In this document: piece after piece, positions 1 through 8,343 of the stretch
How the letters are laid out: every line of letters starts with the position of its first letter
Position numbering within the stretch: the first letter of the stretch is position 1
Assembly (NCBI GenBank): GCA_003963405.1
Contig: RXIY01000016.1
Span: 1 to 64,000, forward strand
Source of the DNA: Hyphomicrobiales bacterium
GTDB taxonomy: Bacteria > Pseudomonadota > Alphaproteobacteria > Rhizobiales > Beijerinckiaceae
Length of the DNA stretch: 64,000 nt
Direction of reading: 5' to 3'
Program-made: the position numbers and the translations under genes
The notes under the pieces: generated by a model
The model's database searches: none
What the model was told of the DNA's origin: nothing
What the model saw: only the letters and a program-made list of their open reading frames with translations

Positions 1-97
1 TGATCGCCGCCGTCAAGGACGTCTTGCCATGATCGACGTGACCGATCGTCCCGATGTTGCAGTGCGGCTTGGTGCGAGAGAATTTTTCCTTGGCCAT
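1..97 (-). CDS. tuf: Elongation factor Tu, N-terminal fragment (runs off the window)
   Basis: The reverse strand reads [20 protein letters not shown] followed by [12 protein letters not shown], the invariant EF-Tu amino terminus with the G1 P-loop (GHVDHGKT). EF-Tu is the GTPase that delivers aminoacyl-tRNA to the ribosome. Only 32 codons are present and the rest lies beyond the window edge. The ATG is the complement of 95-97. No fusA or ribosomal gene lies upstream; the neighbour on that side is a divergent diguanylate cyclase. This tuf therefore starts its own transcription unit, as expected for the second tuf copy many alphaproteobacteria carry (inference). Confidence 0.95.
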   Translation of the reverse strand, partial: MAKEKFSRTKPHCNIGTIGHVDHGKTSLTAAI

Positions 98-162
98 GGT
101 CCCGTTCCTCTGGCGGGTCCACTGCCCGCGCGCGGGCGAGCCTTTAAGGCCGTTGAAGAAAA

Positions 163-192
163 TCCGCAAGGGGCGGATCGGCCCCTTGCGGA
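163..192 (-). terminator. Perfect 11-bp hairpin with U-tract in the tuf leader
   Basis: TCCGCAAGGGG (163-173) and CCCCTTGCGGA (182-192) form a perfect stem around an 8-nt loop. Read on the minus strand the stem is followed directly by TTTTCTTC, so it looks like a rho-independent terminator pointing toward tuf. It ends about 65 bases before the tuf start codon. No minus-strand gene lies upstream for it to terminate. It may be an attenuator in the tuf leader, or it may end a short unannotated transcript. Confidence 0.6.
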
Positions 193-351
193 GCCATTGA
201 CGCGCCGGTCCCGGCCCAGGCGGCGCACCCAGCGACGCGTGCGATGAAATATCGCGTGATTACAATCATTTGCGCTTATATCGAAAACGAAAAATTAGGT
301 CTTTGCCGCGAGCATTGCCGCGTCAGTCACTTCGGCTCGGCCGGTAATCAA

Positions 352-1356
352 ATGGATGGACTGCTCGATTCCGTCGGCGATCTGACCGACGCGCGCGACA
401 AGGACTCACTGGAGCAGAGCCTCGCGGCGGCGATGTTCGATCTCCTCGGGGCGGCGCGGCTCGTCCTGTGGCGGCTATCGCGGCAGAACGACGCCGTGGT
501 CTTGCGCCGGCGCGTCTCCCTTGGCGGGAGCGGCGGAGAGAGCGCGGCGCACGACTCTGGCGACGCGGCGCCGCGCAGCAAGCTCGACTCCTGGCCCGAG
601 CTTCATGCCTGTTATGCCGCCCGCGCCAATCTGCGGTGGCCAGCGGGAGCCAATGGCCTTTGTCGGCACGCTTTTCCTATCCTCGATAGCCGGGAGCCGA
701 TTGGCATTCTTGAGATTTTGCGCCCGGACGCGCTGACTGAAGAACAGGAACGGCTCGTTCTGGGCCTTCTGCGCGTCTATCGCAATCATCTGGGACTGCT
801 GGACGACACCGACTGCGACGAACTGAGCGGCCTTCTCAATCGTCGCACTTATGACGAGACGTTCAGAAAGGTCTCGACCCGAGCCTTTGGGGACGACACG
901 GCTGGCGGCGGCTTCATCGCCGTCATCGACATCGACCACTTCAAGCGCATCAACGACGCCTTCGGCCACCCCTATGGCGACGAGGTGATCGTGCTGCTGT
1001 CGCGGCTCATGTCCGCGCATTTCCAGGATACGCATTATCTTTTCCGGTTTGGCGGCGAGGAGTTCGTCGTTCTCCTGGACGGCATGACCTCAGCGGAGGC
1101 GCGCGCGACTCTGGAGCGTCTCCGCGCGACGGTCGAAAGCTTCCCCTTTCCGCAGGTCGGCAGCGTCACGGTCAGCCTGGGCTTCAGTGAAATCCGTCCC
1201 GGCGACACCGGGGCCGCCGCCTTCGGCCGCGCCGACCAGGCCTTGTATTTCTCCAAACGGAACGGCCGCAATCAGCTATTCTCCTACGAAGAGCTGGTGG
1301 CGGCGTGCGAACTGGTCGATCACACGCGAGCGGCCGACGAGGTCGAGCTATTTTGA
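352..1356 (+). CDS. Diguanylate cyclase (GGDEF domain)
   Basis: The C-terminal half is a GGDEF domain that makes cyclic di-GMP from two GTP. It contains the metal/substrate segment VIDIDHFKRINDAFGHPYGD and the active-site signature GGEEF at about residues 234-238. The inhibitory RxxD I-site expected just before the signature is not present (the segment reads QDTHYLFRF), so product inhibition may be weak. The first approximately 155 residues are an unrecognised, possibly GAF-like sensory region with no membrane segment, which suggests a cytosolic enzyme. The frame is open from an ATG at 244, but codons 244-351 are unusually AT-rich and look like a promoter, so I prefer the ATG at 352. Confidence 0.85.
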   Translation: MDGLLDSVGDLTDARDKDSLEQSLAAAMFDLLGAARLVLWRLSRQNDAVVLRRRVSLGGSGGESAAHDSGDAAPRSKLDSWPELHACYAARANLRWPAGANGLCRHAFPILDSREPIGILEILRPDALTEEQERLVLGLLRVYRNHLGLLDDTDCDELSGLLNRRTYDETFRKVSTRAFGDDTAGGGFIAVIDIDHFKRINDAFGHPYGDEVIVLLSRLMSAHFQDTHYLFRFGGEEFVVLLDGMTSAEARATLERLRATVESFPFPQVGSVTVSLGFSEIRPGDTGAAAFGRADQALYFSKRNGRNQLFSYEELVAACELVDHTRAADEVELF

Positions 1357-1375
1357 CCTTGCGGGGAATTCCGCG

Positions 1376-2452
1376 CTACGCCCCTTCCGCCCGCGCCAGC
1401 CGGTCGAACGCCCCGAGCACCATCGCCTTCTTGTCGAAGTTGAACACTTCCGTCTCGCGGGCGAGGTCGCGGATCTCGTCCCAGGCGCGGGCGTAGCCAA
1501 TGAGGCGCGCGGGCGGGGCGCCGTCCCGTGAGAGCGTTTTCACCCGCGCATCGAGATGCCGCTCCAGCGCGCGCATGAAGGTCTCATAGGCGTCTTCATT
1601 GCTGCGCCCGGTCAGCTTGTCGGCGAGCAGATGCACGCCCAGCCAATCGACGCGCGGCAGGCTTTGCAGCAGGCGGGCGACAGCGGCGTCGAAGGCCATG
1701 GCGTCGCCGCCGAGCAGGCGCAACGTCTCGCGAACGGAGCCTTCGGCCCGGCCGGCGGCGGCGGCGATCTCATCCCCCCGCCCGCTCCAGGGCGATCCGA
1801 GCCCCTCGACCGCCGCGACGGTCTCCTCCTGCGTCAGCGCGCCGAGCATGAGCTTTCGGCACCGCGAGCGGATCGTCGGCAGAACCCGGCCCGGCTGATG
1901 CGCCACCAGCAGAAACAGCGACCGCTCCGGCGGCTCCTCGATGAGCTTGAGGAGCGCGTTGGCGGCGTTCCTGTTCAGATCGTCGGCGCAGTCGATGATG
2001 GCCACGCGCCAGCCGCCGGCGCCGGAGGCCCGATGGAAGGCCCGCGTGATCTCGCGGACGTCATCGACCCTGATCTCGGTGAAGTGCTTCGGAGGCTTCG
2101 CCTTCTCGTTCCACTCACGCCGCAGCAGGAAGATGTCGGCGAGCGCCAGGGTCGCGATGCGCCGCGCGGCGGGATGCTCCTCGGGCACGACAAGCGACGA
2201 GGCGTTCTGCACCTCCGGCGAGGTCGGGTCGGGATGGGCGAGCAGGAAACGCGCCACGCGCCAGGCGAGCGTCGCCTTGCCGATCCCCTCCGGGCCGCCG
2301 ATGATCCAGGCCTGCGCCAGACGGTTGCGCCGATAGGCGTCGAGCAGCTCGCGCTCGGCCGCCTCGTGGCCGAAGAAGGCGAGCGTCTCGCGCGGATGCG
2401 GCGCGCCCTCGAAACGGTCGCTCTCGGGCGGACCGGCAAGCTCCTTTTTCAT
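1376..2452 (-). CDS. holB: DNA polymerase III subunit delta' (clamp loader)
   Basis: Delta' is part of the clamp-loader complex that places the beta sliding clamp on DNA. The 358-residue protein has the AAA+ P-loop GPEGIGKATL near residue 40 and the downstream segments NALLKLIEEPPE and SRCRKL, all typical of HolB. Alphaproteobacterial delta' commonly has GIGKAT here. The ATG at 2450-2452 overlaps the tmk stop codon in an ATGA junction, which fixes the start and implies translational coupling. A longer open frame extends upstream inside tmk but is a shadow. The tmk-holB pair is a conserved operon. Confidence 0.93.
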   Translation of the reverse strand: MKKELAGPPESDRFEGAPHPRETLAFFGHEAAERELLDAYRRNRLAQAWIIGGPEGIGKATLAWRVARFLLAHPDPTSPEVQNASSLVVPEEHPAARRIATLALADIFLLRREWNEKAKPPKHFTEIRVDDVREITRAFHRASGAGGWRVAIIDCADDLNRNAANALLKLIEEPPERSLFLLVAHQPGRVLPTIRSRCRKLMLGALTQEETVAAVEGLGSPWSGRGDEIAAAAGRAEGSVRETLRLLGGDAMAFDAAVARLLQSLPRVDWLGVHLLADKLTGRSNEDAYETFMRALERHLDARVKTLSRDGAPPARLIGYARAWDEIRDLARETEVFNFDKKAMVLGAFDRLARAEGA

Positions 2453-3120
2453 TGCGCGGCGGCGGCCTGCGTGTCCAGAAAACGCGAATCGACGATCTGG
2501 CGGATGGCACGCGCCACCTCGTCCACAGGCCGGGAGGCGTCGATCACGCAGCAGCGTTCCGGTTCCTGCTCGGCTATGTCGAGAAAGGCGCGGCGCAGAC
2601 CCTCGTGGAAGGCGCTGTCCTCCGCCTCGAAGCGGTCGGCCCTCAGCCCCGTGGCTTCGCGGCGGCTGGCGGCGCGGGCCATGCCCTGTTCGTGCGGCAG
2701 ATCGAGAATGAAGGTCAGATCGGGCCGAGTGTCGCCAATCGCCGCCTGTTCGAGAAGCGCAAGCGTTCCCGCGTCCACCCCGCCCCGCGCGCCCTGATAG
2801 GCGCGCGTCGAGTCGGCGAAGCGATCGCATAGCACATAGGCGCCGCGGGCGAGCGCCGGCGCAATGATCTGCCCCACATGGTCGATTCGCGCGGCTGCGA
2901 AGAGCGCCGCCTCGGCCAGCGGGCCGAGCGGCGCGATGCGGCCGGAGAGCAGAACCTTGCGCAGCGCCTCGGCCTTGGACGTGCCGCCGGGCTCGCGCGT
3001 CGTCACGACCTCGAGCCCACGGGCGCGCAGATGCGCCGCGAGGCGGTCAAGCTGCGTCGATTTGCCGACGCCCTCGCCACCCTCGAAGGTGATGAAGCGG
3101 CCCTTTTCGGCTCCGGTCAT
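2449..3120 (-). CDS. tmk: Thymidylate kinase
   Basis: Phosphorylates dTMP to dTDP with ATP in the dTTP pathway. The 223-residue protein has the P-loop FEGGEGVGKSTQ near the N-terminus, the DRF motif CDRFADSTRAYQG, and the lid-region residues SRREATGLRADRFE. Length is normal for the family. It overlaps dacA upstream (3117-3120) and holB downstream (2449-2452) by four bases each, so dacA-tmk-holB is almost certainly one transcript. Confidence 0.96.
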   Translation of the reverse strand: MTGAEKGRFITFEGGEGVGKSTQLDRLAAHLRARGLEVVTTREPGGTSKAEALRKVLLSGRIAPLGPLAEAALFAAARIDHVGQIIAPALARGAYVLCDRFADSTRAYQGARGGVDAGTLALLEQAAIGDTRPDLTFILDLPHEQGMARAASRREATGLRADRFEAEDSAFHEGLRRAFLDIAEQEPERCCVIDASRPVDEVARAIRQIVDSRFLDTQAAAAQ

Positions 3121-4304
3121 TTCTTCGCCAGCAGCTTCTCGTGGATCTTGGCGGCCGCATATTCGTAAACGGCGTCGAAGGCCCGCCTCGACAGCGACCC
3201 TTCATCCACCGCCGCGCTCGCCTCGAGCGGCTGCTCCAGCACGACATTGGCGCCCCGCCTGACTTCGAGCCGGCCGATCTTCTGGCCTTCGGCCACCGGC
3301 GCAATCACCGGCCCCTCATAGACGATCTTGCCCGTGAGCCGCTCCGTGGCGCCGCGCGGCAGAAGCACCTTCACGTCGCTCTTGGAGACAAGGTCGATCG
3401 AGCCCTGTGTGCCGCCATAGACCTGCGCCGGCCCGACCGGCTCGCCGGCCTTGAACAATTCCTTCTCCTCGAAATTGCGGAAGCCCCATTGCAGGAGCTT
3501 GCGCGCTTCCTCGGCGCGCTCCTTGGCGGTCTTGGCGCCGTAGACCGCGACGATCAGCCGGCGGCCGTCCTGAACGGCCGAGCCGACCATGCCGAAGTCG
3601 CCCTTCTCGATATTGCCGGTCTTGAGCCCGTCCGCGCCGATGCTCATCGTGAGCAAGGGATTGCGGTTCTGCTGGCGGATGTTGTTCCAGGTGAACTCTT
3701 TCTCGCCGAAATATTTGTAGAAGTCGGGATAGGTCTGGATCACGTGGAGGGCGAGCTTCGCCATTTCGCGGGCGGTGACCTTCTGGTCGTCGCTCGCCTT
3801 GCCCCACGGATTGCCGAAGCGCGATTTCACGAGGCCGAGCTCGGAGGCGCGCTTGTTCATGCGTATCACGAAGGCTTCCTCAGAGCCTGCGAGGCCCTCC
3901 GCCAGAACGAGAGCCGCGTCATTGCCCGAGACGATCACCAGCCCGCGCAGTAGATCTTCCACGCTGGCGCTGCTGTTGACCTTGAGGAACATGGCGGAGC
4001 CGCCCGCGGGGGCGCCGCCGTTCCTCCAGGCATATTCGGAAACCGGGAATTGGTCGGTGAGCTTGAGGCGGCCCTCGGCCAATTCGCGGAAGACGAGTTC
4101 GGCGGTGAGGATCTTCACCGTCGAGGCGGGGGTCGCCAGTTCGTCCGCGCCTTTTTCGAAAAGCACCGTGTTGGTCGCCGCGTCGATCAGGATCGCCTGC
4201 GGAACGCTTGTCTGGAAAGGCTGCGCCCGCACCGCGCCGGCGATCAGCACCGCAAAAAGAAACAGAAGATAAGAAATGATTTTCGGGGTTTTGCGCTCAA
4301 ACAA
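3117..4304 (-). CDS. D-alanyl-D-alanine carboxypeptidase (penicillin-binding protein, S11)
   Basis: A secreted or membrane-anchored DD-carboxypeptidase (DacA/DacC-like) that trims the terminal D-Ala from peptidoglycan stem peptides. It has a hydrophobic signal (KIISYLLFLFAVLIAGAVRAQ) and all three serine-acyl-transferase motifs: SxxK as STVK (about residues 61-64), SGN in IVSGNDAAL, and KTG in DGLKTGNIE. A C-terminal beta-domain and an amphipathic helix (AAAKIHEKLLAKK) follow, as in class C low-mass PBPs. I chose a TTG start at 4302-4304, preceded by GGAG eight bases upstream. An ATG at 4380-4382 would add 26 unlikely residues before the signal peptide. Confidence 0.9.
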   Translation of the reverse strand: MFERKTPKIISYLLFLFAVLIAGAVRAQPFQTSVPQAILIDAATNTVLFEKGADELATPASTVKILTAELVFRELAEGRLKLTDQFPVSEYAWRNGGAPAGGSAMFLKVNSSASVEDLLRGLVIVSGNDAALVLAEGLAGSEEAFVIRMNKRASELGLVKSRFGNPWGKASDDQKVTAREMAKLALHVIQTYPDFYKYFGEKEFTWNNIRQQNRNPLLTMSIGADGLKTGNIEKGDFGMVGSAVQDGRRLIVAVYGAKTAKERAEEARKLLQWGFRNFEEKELFKAGEPVGPAQVYGGTQGSIDLVSKSDVKVLLPRGATERLTGKIVYEGPVIAPVAEGQKIGRLEVRRGANVVLEQPLEASAAVDEGSLSRRAFDAVYEYAAAKIHEKLLAKK

Positions 4305-4409
4305 GGCGTACGCTCCGCTCGCTTGCGACGCCCTCACCCGGCGACGCAAGCAGAGAATGGCCCCGCGAACGCGAAAATGCAACGCGGCACGCCTGTCTAC
4401 GCAGGCGCT

Positions 4410-5408
4410 TCAGTTGGCCGCGTGACGCAGCGGGGGCTTGGGCGCCGATACTTCGCTATGGCCGAAAGATTCGGGCCGAACGGGCGGCAGGGGCGCCGTC
4501 TGAAAGGCTTTCATCGCGCGCGCCGGCGCGGGGGCCTCCGCCTCCGCTTTCTCCTCAGCCGCATTGCTGGCCGCTTGCGCCGCAGAGGCAGCTGCGGCCT
4601 CCGTCTCGGCATAGGCCATCATCTCGACCTCGCCGACGACAGGCTGCGTCGCGGGAGTATTCTCCTCCTGCGCCCGCTCCGCCAGCGCCGCCGTGCGCAG
4701 CGGGTCCTGCTTCGAGGCGACCATGACCGGGGCGGCGCCCTCGATCTGCGCCGGTTCGCCGTCGTCCCGCAAGGTGGCGAGAAGCCGGGCGTCGTCGTCG
4801 CCGGCGAGTTCGGCCTTGCCGACCCACTCGACCTTCACCCGCGCCATGCCGACCGAGCGGAAATCCAGCGCCTCCGCCACGCGCTGCGAGACATCCATCA
4901 CGCGGTGGCCGTGATAAGGCCCGCGGTCGTTCACGCGGACGATGATCGAGCGGGAGTTCTTCATATTGGTGACGCGCGCGTAGCTCGGCAGCGGCATCGT
5001 CGGATGCGCCGCTGAAATCGAGTCGCGGTCGAAAATCTCGCCGTTGGCCGTGCGGCGACCATGGAAATCCGACCCATACCAGGAAGCCGTGCCGGTGGCG
5101 GTATAGGGTTTCTCGTTCGGCACATAGGTCAGGCCGGCGATTTTATAGGGCTTGCCGACCATATAGGCGCCGCCGCCCTTGGGCACCTCCTCGCCATCGG
5201 CCACCACGCGGGGGCTCGGGCGGACGCCATAACGAGGGTCGACATGGCTGAGGCTGGCCACGCCCGGATAGCGGGGCGAGGACGCCGTGGACGCGCAACC
5301 GGCAAGGGAAGCCAGAGAGAGGAAGAGGATCGACCGGCGAAGAGAGACGACCGTTTGCTCAACAGGGCTCAACAAGCAATCACGCTCCCGGGACACGGCA
5401 AATCGCAT
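4410..5408 (-). CDS. rlpA: RlpA-family septal ring lipoprotein / lytic transglycosylase
   Basis: RlpA proteins act on denuded peptidoglycan at the septum. This one carries a lipoprotein signal ending in the lipobox LAGC (SILFLSLASLAGCAS), then a double-psi beta-barrel domain with the family signatures GTASWYGSDFHGRRTANGE and VRVNDRGPYHGHRVMDVS. The C-terminal third is Ala/Glu/Pro-rich low-complexity sequence. No SPOR domain is visible, unlike E. coli RlpA. The frame is open to 5639, but the ATG at 5406-5408 lies closest to the signal peptide. It precedes dacA on the same strand by about 105 bases, giving a peptidoglycan-themed pair. Confidence 0.88.
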   Translation of the reverse strand: MRFAVSRERDCLLSPVEQTVVSLRRSILFLSLASLAGCASTASSPRYPGVASLSHVDPRYGVRPSPRVVADGEEVPKGGGAYMVGKPYKIAGLTYVPNEKPYTATGTASWYGSDFHGRRTANGEIFDRDSISAAHPTMPLPSYARVTNMKNSRSIIVRVNDRGPYHGHRVMDVSQRVAEALDFRSVGMARVKVEWVGKAELAGDDDARLLATLRDDGEPAQIEGAAPVMVASKQDPLRTAALAERAQEENTPATQPVVGEVEMMAYAETEAAAASAAQAASNAAEEKAEAEAPAPARAMKAFQTAPLPPVRPESFGHSEVSAPKPPLRHAAN

Positions 5409-5684
5409 CGAAACGGTCCTTGTCGAAGGCGACGTTCGGGCGGCCGCTATCGGAATATCGTTCACATCCGGCATGGTGGCGGATTGCGCAGGAGCCATCC
5501 CCTGCCCAGCCGATGACGAAGCGAACGCCGAGAGTTTCCCCCGAAAGTCTGAAGTCGACGTTAACGACACGGTTCGGCCTTGGCGGAAAGGCGGCTGAAA
5601 TCCGGCGAAAATCAGACATTGCCCCCAGCTTGCGCCCAAGCGGGCCTTTTCGGAACGGCTGTGGCCACGGCGCCACAGTTATCG

Positions 5685-7493
5685 TTAACGCGCGTCGGCG
5701 CGAGCCATATCGACAAGGCGCGCCTCCACCCGCTCGACGCCGCGGAAGCTGTTGGGCGACAGCCGCGCCGCCACATGGAACAGTTCGCCCCGCCCTTTTA
5801 GCAGCGCGTCGCCGAGCGGCGCGCCGACGCACCGGAACGCGATGGTCTCGAGAGCGGCGCCGTCGCCAGAGCGCAGCCGCGCGCGGATGTGGCGCTCGCC
5901 GACGATCATGGCGTCGATCAGCCGATGCTCCGGCAGGACGAAGACAGGCTCGGGATTCCCCTGCCCGAATGGGCCAGCCTTCTCCACCCGGCGCAGGAGA
6001 TCGAGGCCGACCCCGCGCGCCGAGAGCGCGGCGTCTATGACGAGCGCGTCGGCGCCCCGCGCCGCCTCGACGGCGTCGGCGAGCGCGTCGTCCATGAAGG
6101 CGCGGAAGTCGGCGAGCTTCTCGCGAGTGAGGGTCACGCCCGCCGCCATGGCGTGGCCGCCGCCCTTGACCGCGAGGCCCAGCTCGACCGCTTGCCGAAC
6201 GGCCTTGCCGAGGTCGACACCAGTTAAACTTCTACCAGAACCTGTTCCAGTTTCTCCATTGAAAGCAATGGCGAATGCAGGAAAGTTGAAGCGGTCCTTG
6301 AGCCGTGAGGCGATCAGGCCGACGACGCCCGGATGCCAGTGATCATCCTCGACGACGATGCAGGACAGGCGGTTGGTTTTCGTGAAGAGCAGCTCGGCCC
6401 TGGCGATCGCCTCCTCCAGCGCGGCGCTCTCAATGACCTGCCGCTCGCCATTCAGCCGGTCCAGTTCGCGCGCGATACGAGCGGCTTCGATCGGATCGGA
6501 CAAGGTGAGGAGCCGCGCACCGAGCCCGGCGTCGCCAATGCGCCCGCCGGCGTTGATCCGCGGCCCCAACGCGAAGCCAAGATGATAGGCGCGCGGCGGC
6601 CCATCCATTCGGGCGGCGTCCATCAGCGCGGCGAGCCCCGTCCGGGCGCGGTTACGCATCACCGCGAGGCCCTTCGCGACGAAGGCGCGATTGAGCCCCT
6701 TGAGCGGCGCCACGTCGGCGACGGTGGCGAGCGCCACGAGATCGAGCGCGGCGAGAAGGTCGGACGCCGGACGCGTCTCCGTCCAGAACCCCTGCCCCCG
6801 AAGCCGCCGCGTCAGACCGGCGAGCGCCAGAAACACGACCCCGGCCGCGCACAGCCCGCCCTGGCCTGAAAGATCGTCCTGCCGGTTTGGATTGACGATG
6901 ATAGCGGCAGGCAAGGCTTCGGGGGCCTGATGATGGTCGAGAACGATCACATCCATCCCGAGGCTTTTGGCCACGGCGAAGGGCTCGTGGCTCACCGTGC
7001 CGCAGTCCACCGTGACGAGGAGCGTCGCCCCCTTGGCGGCGAGGGCGCGGATGGCGTCGGCGTTGGGGCCATAGCCCTCGAAGATGCGGTCTGGAATGTG
7101 AAGCAGCGGCTCCGGCGCCCCGGCGGCGCGCCAGTAGTCGACGATGAGCGCGGAGGAACAGGCGCCGTCCACGTCGTAGTCACCGAAAATGGCGATCTGC
7201 TCCCCGGTCTCCATGGCGTGGGCCAGCCGCTCCACAGCCTCGTCCATTGCGGTCAGAGTCGACGGGTCGGGCATCAGATCGCGCAGCGCCGGATCGAGAT
7301 AGCGCGCGGCCTCGGCGACGCCGACGCCCCGGCCGGCAAGCACGCGCGCGAGGAGATCGTCGAGCCCATGCGTCTGGGAGAGCGCGAGCGCCGCCGCCTC
7401 GCCGGCCGCATCCAGCCGCGCCCGCCAGGGACGGCCCAGGACGGAGCGTTCGACGCCCAGAAAGGCGCGTGGGGGAGTAATCATTTCAGACAT
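5685..7493 (-). CDS. recJ: Single-stranded-DNA-specific exonuclease RecJ
   Basis: A 5'-3' single-strand exonuclease used in recombination and mismatch repair. The DHH phosphoesterase motifs are clear: IFGDYDVDGACSSALI (motif I), LLVTVDCGT (motif II) and VLDHHQAPEALP (DHH motif III). A DHHA1 region follows with the signature GGGHAMAAGVTL, then the OB-fold C-terminal part. At 602 residues it is a normal length for the family. It lies between marC upstream and rlpA downstream on the same strand, with about 70 and 275 bases between them. Confidence 0.96.
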   Translation of the reverse strand: MSEMITPPRAFLGVERSVLGRPWRARLDAAGEAAALALSQTHGLDDLLARVLAGRGVGVAEAARYLDPALRDLMPDPSTLTAMDEAVERLAHAMETGEQIAIFGDYDVDGACSSALIVDYWRAAGAPEPLLHIPDRIFEGYGPNADAIRALAAKGATLLVTVDCGTVSHEPFAVAKSLGMDVIVLDHHQAPEALPAAIIVNPNRQDDLSGQGGLCAAGVVFLALAGLTRRLRGQGFWTETRPASDLLAALDLVALATVADVAPLKGLNRAFVAKGLAVMRNRARTGLAALMDAARMDGPPRAYHLGFALGPRINAGGRIGDAGLGARLLTLSDPIEAARIARELDRLNGERQVIESAALEEAIARAELLFTKTNRLSCIVVEDDHWHPGVVGLIASRLKDRFNFPAFAIAFNGETGTGSGRSLTGVDLGKAVRQAVELGLAVKGGGHAMAAGVTLTREKLADFRAFMDDALADAVEAARGADALVIDAALSARGVGLDLLRRVEKAGPFGQGNPEPVFVLPEHRLIDAMIVGERHIRARLRSGDGAALETIAFRCVGAPLGDALLKGRGELFHVAARLSPNSFRGVERVEARLVDMARADAR

Positions 7494-7565
7494 TGCGTCA
7501 ACTGGACGGGACGCCCGGCTTTTTTTGAGGCCGGGCGGCGGAAATCCACAGGAAACCGCGCCACG

Positions 7566-8216
7566 TCACAGCACGACCTTGACCCCATAGGCGCCGAGCG
7601 CCGTCATGACGCCGCCAAAGACCAGCGACACGCCCATGGCGGAGACGAAAAAGCCGACGATGCGGGTGACGGCGTCGATCCCCGTGCGCCCGAGCCACTT
7701 CACCAGCCGCCCGGCGAAGGCGAGACAGAGATAAGTGACGAAGACCGCGAGCGCGCCGGCGCTCAGTATGGCGGCGTAAGCCGAGATTTCGCTGGGCGAT
7801 TTCTCGATCGTCGCCATCAGGCCGAGCACGGTGGCGATGACGCCGGGGCCGAACATCAGCGGCATGGCGAGCGGCATGAAGGCGATATTGGCTTCAGGGC
7901 CGGGGTCGAGAAAGGAGCTGTTGCCGGACGAGGGCGTAAAGAGCGCGAAGCCGATGCGGGTCAGAACGATGCCGCCGGCAATCCGCACCATGGGAAGCGA
8001 CACGCCGAAGATCTTCAGCACAAAGGCGCCGAAGAACAGGAAGAAGAGGATCAGGAGCGCCGTATAGAGCGAGGCGCGAAAGGCGATCCCGCGGCGACCG
8101 GCGGCGTCCTTGTCATGGGTCAGAGAGAGAAAGACGGGCAAGACCTCAAACGGGTTGATGACCGCAAGCAGCGTCGTGAAGGAGGTGAAGAAAAGCTGGA
8201 GATTGCCGGCGATCAC
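7566..8216 (-). CDS. MarC-family inner-membrane protein
   Basis: A six-segment membrane protein of the MarC/UPF0056 family, whose function is unknown; an old link to multiple antibiotic resistance was not upheld. The N-terminus LFFTSFTTLLAVINPFEVLP is the family hallmark, followed by several hydrophobic helices and a C-terminal GVMTALGAYGVKVVL. The start is a GTG (8214-8216) with GGAG five bases before it. The frame remains open to 8333 but lacks family similarity there. It is divergent from the epimerase gene at 8344, so both promoters lie in the 127-base gap. Confidence 0.88.
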   Translation of the reverse strand: MIAGNLQLFFTSFTTLLAVINPFEVLPVFLSLTHDKDAAGRRGIAFRASLYTALLILFFLFFGAFVLKIFGVSLPMVRIAGGIVLTRIGFALFTPSSGNSSFLDPGPEANIAFMPLAMPLMFGPGVIATVLGLMATIEKSPSEISAYAAILSAGALAVFVTYLCLAFAGRLVKWLGRTGIDAVTRIVGFFVSAMGVSLVFGGVMTALGAYGVKVVL

Positions 8217-8343
8217 GTTCGCTCCTGGAGAATGAACCCCCCGCAAGGCGGATGGGTTTTCAGGCAGGGACATCGTCGGCGGCCCTTGTCCGTCCCCGAG
8301 CCCACGAGGCGACATGGCCCGCAACACGTGCAAAGGTCAAGCG

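Noticed and set aside
5685-7493. Long plus-strand frames over recJ, including 6333-6869 and 6930-8717
   Set aside because: They are shadows in a GC-rich gene; the minus-strand RecJ motifs are complete.
7566-8333. MarC starting at the upstream ATG (8333)
   Set aside because: The extra 39 residues have no family similarity; GTG at 8216 has an excellent ribosome site.
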